Made by a program: the position numbers and the translations under genes. Below, piece by piece: positions 59,183 to 64,000 of a stretch of 64,000 nt of DNA. The notes under the pieces are model-generated. The model saw only the letters and a list, made by a program, of their open reading frames with translations, was not told the DNA's origin and searched no databases. The DNA lies in the NCBI RefSeq assembly GCF_021738965.1, contig NZ_JAKKOQ010000013.1, forward strand, positions 1-64,000. Reading direction: 5' to 3'. The first letter of the stretch is position 1; the number at the start of each line of letters is the position of its first letter. The stretch is from Gordonia zhenghanii. Lineage in GTDB: Bacteria; Actinomycetota; Actinomycetes; Mycobacteriales; Mycobacteriaceae.

Positions 59183-59758
59183 ATGAACAGAAGGAACGTC
59201 CTCCTGGCCGCCGCAGGAGTCCTGGTGGCTGTGCTGATCTTCGGATCGGTGCAGACCACCGGGGCCCAGTGGCGCGACCAGATGGACATGGGCTCGGGCA
59301 CCACGGTCCACACCGGCTCGCTGAGCCTGCGCGTGGGAAGTGGTTCGGGGTCGTCGTTCAATTTTGAAGCCCTTAGCGGTGAGAACCTCGCACCAGGCGA
59401 CGCACGACAGGCCGAACTCGAGATCACCAACACCGGCACACCACCGCTCGAGTTCACACTCGCCACAGCCGGACCGACCGTCGAAGAGAGCGGTGTCGTG
59501 ACGGTGCGCTTGTCCGGCGCGCGGGGTTCGTGCCCCGCCGCGGCGACGACCGACCTGTCCGGGGCCTTCAAGGCAGCGAACACGTCCGTCGCGACTCAGA
59601 CTTTCGTGCCACCACCGCCAGCGCCACCACTGCAACGGCTGGAGCCCGCCGAGTCGACGACATGGTGTATTCGCGCCAAACTCGTCTCGATCACCGGCGC
59701 ACCGTCCGCGACGTTCCGCATCACGTTCAATTTCGCCGCCGAGCAGGTGCGTCCGTGA
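59183..59758 (+). CDS. SipW-type (alternate) signal-peptide exported protein B
   Basis: A 191-aa protein: MNRRNVLLAAAGVLVAVLIFG, then TTGAQWRDQMDMGSG and VHTGSLSLRV. This again is the alternate signal-peptide plan (hydrophobic core, A-x-W, then a TGSL-type strand). The mature part is a single beta domain with an Ig-like pattern (LAPGDARQAELEITNTGTPPL), a Pro-rich loop FVPPPPAPP and two Cys. It starts 32 bp after gene A and overlaps the next peptidase gene by 4 bp (GTGA). Confidence 0.82.
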   Translation: MNRRNVLLAAAGVLVAVLIFGSVQTTGAQWRDQMDMGSGTTVHTGSLSLRVGSGSGSSFNFEALSGENLAPGDARQAELEITNTGTPPLEFTLATAGPTVEESGVVTVRLSGARGSCPAAATTDLSGAFKAANTSVATQTFVPPPPAPPLQRLEPAESTTWCIRAKLVSITGAPSATFRITFNFAAEQVRP

Positions 59759-60441
59759 CCGAACAGCGGCATGTCACTGCCGATCCCGGCCCCGGCGCTG
59801 GTTCATCCGCGGCTGCCGACGCAACGTCACGGTCGGCCATCCACTACCTGTGGCAGGCCGTGTCGTGGCTTCTGTTGGCCGCAGCCTTCGCGATTCTCTT
59901 CGCCGCGATCGTCGTCCCGAAGATCGCTGGCGGCCAGCCGTACACCGTGCTGACCGGATCGATGCGACCGGACTATCCGCCGGGATCGTTGATCGTCGTC
60001 AAACCACAACCAGCCGACACCCTCGGCGTCGGCGACGTCATCACCTACCAGATCCGATCGGGCGACCCCGAAGTCGTCACCCACCGCATCATCGAGGTGA
60101 CCAGCGCCGACGACGGCGAGGTCCGATTCATCACGAAGGGCGACGCGAACAACGTCGTCGACGCACCAGCGGTCCGCGCGGTCCAGGTACGCGGACGGCT
60201 CTGGTACTCGATCCCCTACCTCGGTTACGTCAACACGTGGTTCAGCGGCAACCGACGCACCATCGTCGTATTCGTGATCGCCGGGGCCTTGTTCGCCTAC
60301 GGCGCCTGGCAGTTCTACACCGGGTTCCGCGAGGACCAGAATCGCGACGACGAGACCCCGGATGTGGACGACACACCGACCGAACGACTGCCGGTGGTCG
60401 CCGCCGCATCGCCGACAAGCACCGAGGAGCAGGAACAGTGA
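59755..60441 (+). CDS. SipW-type signal peptidase I (S26B)
   Basis: A 228-aa membrane peptidase. TM1 is at about 37-55, then the catalytic Ser69 in VLTGSMRPDYPPGS, His110 in VVTHRIIEV (where bacterial S26A enzymes have Lys) and Asp130 in ITKGDANNVVDAP, TM2 at about 169-187, and a short acidic cytoplasmic tail. This Ser-His-Asp set is typical of SipW, archaeal and ER signal peptidases. Placement among three alternate-signal proteins makes them the likely substrates. GTG 59755 overlaps gene B, and its stop overlaps gene C. Confidence 0.9.
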   Translation: MTEQRHVTADPGPGAGSSAAADATSRSAIHYLWQAVSWLLLAAAFAILFAAIVVPKIAGGQPYTVLTGSMRPDYPPGSLIVVKPQPADTLGVGDVITYQIRSGDPEVVTHRIIEVTSADDGEVRFITKGDANNVVDAPAVRAVQVRGRLWYSIPYLGYVNTWFSGNRRTIVVFVIAGALFAYGAWQFYTGFREDQNRDDETPDVDDTPTERLPVVAAASPTSTEEQEQ

Positions 60442-60983
60442 AACCGTCCAGATTCACGAAGCGCACCTCACGCCGAGTGCGCGCCGCACTGGCGTGCGGC
60501 GTGCTACTCGGTACCGGCGCGATCGGCACAACGGCACTGTGGTCGACGAGCGCCGCGACCGTATCGGGCAAATTCACTACGACTGCGCTCGAGATCAAGG
60601 CCAACACCGTCAAGGAGCACAACTTCGCCTTCTCGGGCCCGGTGTACCCCGGCTACACCACCACTCCGACCGTGATCAACGTGCAGAACACTGGTGCAAC
60701 CGCATTCCGATACAGCGTCAGCGTGTCGAGCAGCAGTTCTCTCGGACGGTCGATGACACTCAAGATGACGGCGAACAGCACGTGCACCGGTACGTCGATC
60801 GTCTCCGCACAGCCGATCCCGGCCAGCCCTGTCCTATTCGCAGGCAATCGCGGACCGCTCACCGCTGGTACGGGAGTAGAGGCGTTGTGCGTCCAGCTGA
60901 CCATGCCGCCGTCCGGCGTGCCCCAGACGGTTGCCGGAACGTCCGGGACGGTCCTGTTCACCTTCGATGCGACGTCCGCATGA
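60438..60983 (+). CDS. SipW-type (alternate) signal-peptide exported protein C
   Basis: A 181-aa protein with a very basic n-region (KPSRFTKRTSRRVRAA), hydrophobic core LACGVLLGTGAIG, then TTALWSTSAATVSGKFTTTAL, the same W-S and G-x-F/L spacing as protein A. The mature domain is beta-rich (TPTVINVQNTGATAFRYSVSVSS) with two Cys that could form a disulfide (STCTG, EALCVQL). The GTG start overlaps the first peptidase gene and the stop overlaps the second (ATGA). Function unknown. Confidence 0.82.
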   Translation: MKPSRFTKRTSRRVRAALACGVLLGTGAIGTTALWSTSAATVSGKFTTTALEIKANTVKEHNFAFSGPVYPGYTTTPTVINVQNTGATAFRYSVSVSSSSSLGRSMTLKMTANSTCTGTSIVSAQPIPASPVLFAGNRGPLTAGTGVEALCVQLTMPPSGVPQTVAGTSGTVLFTFDATSA

Positions 60984-62488
60984 ACAGCCACGGAGACGGT
61001 CGACGCGGCCGCATCGCCGACCTGGCACTGACGGTGGGTGCCGTCGTCGGTGTCGTGTGCATCGTCTCGACCTTGATCGCGCTGGTGCTCGGCGTCCGAC
61101 CGGTGGTTTTCGAGACAGGTTCGATGGCGCCGACGATTCCAACAGGCTCGTTGGGGATCAGCAAAGCAGTTCCCGCGACGGATCTGAACCCGGGAGACGT
61201 GGTCGGCGTCATCCGTGACGACGGAGTCCGGGTGACCCACCGCGTGGTCTCCATCGACGGCGTCGCCGGGAACTCGGTGACGCTGACTATGCGCGGCGAC
61301 GGGAACAACGCGCCCGACCACGATGCGTACGTCGTGACCGAAGGCACCCGTGTGTTCGGGTCCGTGCCCGTCCTCGGATATGTCGCGTCATGGTTGCAGA
61401 ATCCGTACACGCTTGTTTTGCAGGTGCTCGCAGCCCTGTTCCTTCTCGCCGTGGCGTTCGCACCCGCGAACGGGTGGCGCCGCTCGACGACGGCGCAACG
61501 GCTACGCACCGGAACCGCAACCGCGTCGGTCGTCGTGATCGCCGCATCGGGACTGCATGTGTCAGGTAATGCGCAAGCAGCTCTGCCACCGAACCAGGCG
61601 ACGGCAGCAGGTTCGCTCGCCGCGGTCCAGGTCAACGCTCCGGCGAGTCTCACGTGCAGGGATGTCAGCGGTCTCCTATTTAAGAACGTGGTGCTGACCT
61701 GGCCCGTTCCAGCGGAACAGCGAGGAGTGTTCACCTATAACGTGATGTCCGGCACGACATCTCTCGGCACCGCCGGGCCGACGACGCAGGACTCACAGAG
61801 CTTCACGATCACTGTCGGACTGATCACGTCGCTCTTGAGTGCGATTCTCGGGAGCACCTTCTCGGTACATGTGGTCGCAAGGGTCGGCAACTGGACGTCG
61901 TCGCCGACCAGTTCGCAAAGCATCAAGTACCGGGCACTCCTTCCGAGCGGACCCGAGTGCGTCACCCCGAACACACCTGCGGGGAAACGCGCGGCGCCCA
62001 CCTCATCTGTCGCACCCGAACCGTCCGCATCCACCCGTCCGTCCGAGAAGACTCAGCCGCCCGAATCTGCTTCGCCGACCGACTCCACTGAGGAGAGTGC
62101 ACCCACGGCATCGACCGCACCTGGATCGGCCGTCCCCACATCGACGTCGCAGAAACCGGAACTCCCCGCAGGAGGGACGTCCAGCGCGTCCGCCGCGTAC
62201 TCGTACTACCAAGAGGGCTCGCAAGTGACTATCCGCGACACTACGAGCACGGACGTCGTCTACCGGGACGACTTCTCGTCGGGCAGCGATGTCCGATGGC
62301 TTCCCGGCACGGACGACCTGCAGGTGACAGCGCCCGACGGAACCGTCACCGTTGTCAGCACGCAGGGCGGGCAATGGACTGCGAACACGACAGCGCCCGC
62401 GCCGTCTACGACCGACGCACCGCCTGCGGAAGCCGAGACCACCGCCGAAGCCGAGCAGCCGGCGGCCGGTGACACAGCCGGCGAGTAG
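60980..62488 (+). CDS. SipW-type signal peptidase fused to a cargo-like exported region
   Basis: A 502-aa protein. Residues 1-165 are a complete S26B signal peptidase: TM1 about 15-38, Ser48 in FETGSMAPTIPTGS, His87 in VTHRVVSID, Asp107 in MRGDGNNAPD, TM2 about 143-163. A basic stretch and a third hydrophobic segment follow (about 175-200, ending AQA), resembling a second signal peptide. Residues about 203-328 form a beta domain with an Fn3-like pattern (ASLTCRDVSG, VVLTWPVPAEQRGVFTY), 330-400 a Pro/Ser/Thr linker, 402-465 a second small beta region, and the tail is acidic and Ala-rich. It may be membrane-tethered or cleave itself. Last gene of the operon. Confidence 0.85.
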   Translation: MNSHGDGRRGRIADLALTVGAVVGVVCIVSTLIALVLGVRPVVFETGSMAPTIPTGSLGISKAVPATDLNPGDVVGVIRDDGVRVTHRVVSIDGVAGNSVTLTMRGDGNNAPDHDAYVVTEGTRVFGSVPVLGYVASWLQNPYTLVLQVLAALFLLAVAFAPANGWRRSTTAQRLRTGTATASVVVIAASGLHVSGNAQAALPPNQATAAGSLAAVQVNAPASLTCRDVSGLLFKNVVLTWPVPAEQRGVFTYNVMSGTTSLGTAGPTTQDSQSFTITVGLITSLLSAILGSTFSVHVVARVGNWTSSPTSSQSIKYRALLPSGPECVTPNTPAGKRAAPTSSVAPEPSASTRPSEKTQPPESASPTDSTEESAPTASTAPGSAVPTSTSQKPELPAGGTSSASAAYSYYQEGSQVTIRDTTSTDVVYRDDFSSGSDVRWLPGTDDLQVTAPDGTVTVVSTQGGQWTANTTAPAPSTTDAPPAEAETTAEAEQPAAGDTAGE

Positions 62489-62496
62489 CGACCAGG

Positions 62497-63288
62497 TCAG
62501 ACGTCGCCGGACTGCGCCTTCTCATCCGCGAAGTTCTCACCCGCTGCGCCGTCGGCCGATGCCTTCTTACGCTCGATGTCAGCGAGAGCGCGTTCGATTT
62601 CAGCCCGCTTGGCCGCACCGGCCTCCCAAACGTCCTTGCGGTTCTTCACCGCACGCGCGGGCGCGCCGACGATGATCGCGTAGTCGTCGAACTGGCCGCG
62701 GACCACGGCGTGCGCGCCGAGGACGCAGCCGCGCCCGGCGATCGTGTCACGCAACACCGTCACCTTGGCCGCCACCCACGTGTCGGCACCGATCCGCACC
62801 GGCCCCTTGACGATGCCCTGATCCTTGATCGGGAGGTCGATGTTGTCGGTGACGTGGTCGAAGTCGACGATGTAGCACCAGTCGGCGACGAGCGTCGACC
62901 CGCCGATCTCGATGTCGAGGTACGAGTTGACGACGTTATTGCAGCCGAAGACCACCTTGTCACCGATCCGGAGGCTGCCCTCGTGGCAGCGGATCGCGTT
63001 ACCGTCACCGATGTGAACCCAACGTCCGATCTCCAGGCGCGCGAGCTCCGGAGTCGCGTGGATCTCGACGTTCTTGCCGAGGAACACCATGCCGCGAAGC
63101 ACCACGTGCGGGTTGGTGAGACGAAACTTGGCCAACCGGTAGTAGCGGACGAGATACCAGGGCGTCCAGGCACGATTGCGTTTGATCCATCGCAACGAAT
63201 CGAGCGTCAGAAATCGGGCCTGCTCGGGATCTCTGGCCCGACCGGCGCGTCGGCGCGAACGGTAGGACGCGTTCCACATCGTGGTCAT
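62497..63288 (-). CDS. Hexapeptide-repeat acyltransferase (Rv3034c-like)
   Basis: A 263-aa left-handed beta-helix transferase of the LacA/NodL type. Hexapeptide strands run from NPHVVLRGMVFLGKNVEI through IGRWVHIGDGNAIRCHEGSLRIGDKV to WVAAKVTVLRDTIAGRGCVLGAHAVV. The catalytic His candidate is in IVDFDHVTDNIDLP. The C-terminus is a Lys/Ala/Glu-rich helix. Rv3034c in the mycobacterial MGLP region is its counterpart, and O-acetylation of methylglucose polysaccharide is the likely role by analogy. Convergent with the sip operon across 8 bp. Confidence 0.88.
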   Translation of the reverse strand: MTTMWNASYRSRRRAGRARDPEQARFLTLDSLRWIKRNRAWTPWYLVRYYRLAKFRLTNPHVVLRGMVFLGKNVEIHATPELARLEIGRWVHIGDGNAIRCHEGSLRIGDKVVFGCNNVVNSYLDIEIGGSTLVADWCYIVDFDHVTDNIDLPIKDQGIVKGPVRIGADTWVAAKVTVLRDTIAGRGCVLGAHAVVRGQFDDYAIIVGAPARAVKNRKDVWEAGAAKRAEIERALADIERKKASADGAAGENFADEKAQSGDV

Positions 63289-63387
63289 GACGACAAACCC
63301 TAATGGACCGTGCCCGGCCTGCGGAATCAGGTCGAGGCGACACGATAGAGTCGTCCGCGAGCCCCGACCACCGACATCAGGAGCACG

Positions 63388-64000
63388 ATGACCCAGGCAG
63401 TCCGCCGACGACGCAGTTCACGCCTGGTCTTCATAGTGTTCACAGCTGTTCTGGCCGTCGTCGCGTCCGCATGCTCGGACGGCCACCATGATCTCCGGGC
63501 GCAGCCGGCGGCAGGCTGGTCGTCGTCCGGCGGCAGCGGAGCCAACGCGAACTTCACGTACGCCGGGGTCCCAGACGACCTTCGTCTGTCGTGGACCCGA
63601 GCGGCGGGCGGGCGAGTCCTGTCCCAGGTCGCGATCAACAGCGGCGGAGACGTCGCGAGTACGTCACAGGCACCGTCGGGATGCGACTTCCAGGTCCTCG
63701 ACCAGCGTTCTGGCCGCAAGAACTTCTGCAGGCGACTCGGGACCGAGTCGGCGCTCAACACCGCGTTCTACGACAACCTCGGGCAGCCGTACATCGGGAA
63801 GGCCGGTCTGTTCGTCGCGTACAGCAGCGGCGGCGCGATCCGGTGGCGTCTACCGACGGCCGGCCTCGGCCTCTCCGCGAAGTCGGCGGGCCCCGGACGT
63901 CTCCTCGTCGCCACGACCGGCGGTCAAGTACTGCTGGTGAACACCCAGACCGGCGACTTGGCTGCTCCGCAGAAGCGGTATCGGCCGAAGCCGAAGGAGG
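63388..64000 (+). CDS. PQQ-like beta-propeller lipoprotein, partial (runs off the window)
   Basis: An open frame of 204 codons with no stop before the window ends. Signal peptide MTQAVRRRRSSRLVFIVFTA, lipobox VASAC (Cys at about residue 29), a Gly/Ser-rich linker, then propeller-like strands (LRLSWTRAAGG, GLFVAYSSGGAIRWRL, LLVATTGGQVLLVNTQTGDL) of the PQQ-repeat type. It matches Rv3035 in position next to the Rv3034c-like gene. No enzymatic role is shown for the group. Confidence 0.85.
   Translation, partial: MTQAVRRRRSSRLVFIVFTAVLAVVASACSDGHHDLRAQPAAGWSSSGGSGANANFTYAGVPDDLRLSWTRAAGGRVLSQVAINSGGDVASTSQAPSGCDFQVLDQRSGRKNFCRRLGTESALNTAFYDNLGQPYIGKAGLFVAYSSGGAIRWRLPTAGLGLSAKSAGPGRLLVATTGGQVLLVNTQTGDLAAPQKRYRPKPKE

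Overview
The window is high-GC actinobacterial DNA and most resembles the mycolic-acid-containing order Mycobacteriales; a Gordonia-like genome is my best guess. The evidence is gene content and order: from ung (292) to a PQQ-propeller lipoprotein (64000) the genes follow, with insertions and losses, the Mycobacterium tuberculosis order that I recall as Rv2976c to Rv3035. Species assignment is inference. I see no transposase, integrase, CRISPR array or rRNA. Two tRNA genes (Glu-CTC and Gln-CTG) lie before gltX.

Layout. 1-290: intergenic repeats. 292-8046: ung, a gamma-carbonic-anhydrase-like protein, thiL, a DUF3515 membrane protein, gpsA, fbiD/cofC (coenzyme F420), ppk1 and mutT1. 8059-11699: hupB, leuD, leuC and the divergent IclR regulator (LtbR/NdgR type). 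11715-15601: a PPOX-fold protein, two tRNAs, gltX, and a GntR regulator with its DUF1648 membrane partner. 15676-18600: alpha/beta hydrolase, FAH-family protein, MFS transporter. 18711-27311: serA-leuB, a secreted S1 peptidase, two SRPBCC proteins, and ilvB-ilvN-ilvC preceded by a clear attenuator (leader peptide plus terminator). 27361-35838: PH-domain protein, mgtE, ilvD, DoxX, an LppZ-like lipoprotein, gatB, PspC. 35943-43525: lipoprotein, pfkA, a two-component system, a phospholipase-A2-like protein with a membrane alpha/beta hydrolase, gatA and gatC. 43707-54679: YbjQ, ACT protein, ligA, YjbR, a damaged or mis-assembled repeat, a MetE-like protein, mnmA, cysteine desulfurase, a PlsC/GNAT acyltransferase pair, etfA and etfB. 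54895-64000: methyltransferase, GH57 and GT4 genes of the methylglucose lipopolysaccharide (MGLP) type, an inserted five-gene export locus, then the hexapeptide acetyltransferase and PQQ lipoprotein.

How the genes work together. Branched-chain amino acid synthesis is strongly represented (ilvB, ilvN, ilvC, ilvD, leuB, leuC, leuD), with serA joined to leuB. gatA, gatB and gatC (Asp/Glu-tRNA amidotransferase), gltX and tRNA-Gln fit the indirect Gln-tRNA pathway. Cysteine desulfurase and mnmA are translationally linked for tRNA thiolation.

The most unusual part is 58468-62488, a tightly coupled operon with three small proteins carrying SipW-type (alternate) signal peptides and two Ser-His-Asp (S26B, SipW-like) signal peptidases. 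The second peptidase is fused to a signal-peptide-like segment and a long exported region. Other points of interest are the ilvB attenuator with an apparently leaderless leader peptide, several promoters that predict leaderless mRNAs, a 20-bp perfect inverted repeat at 12245-12289, a dispersed intergenic repeat family, and a poly-G/poly-C stretch at 47512-47589 that is probably not real sequence.
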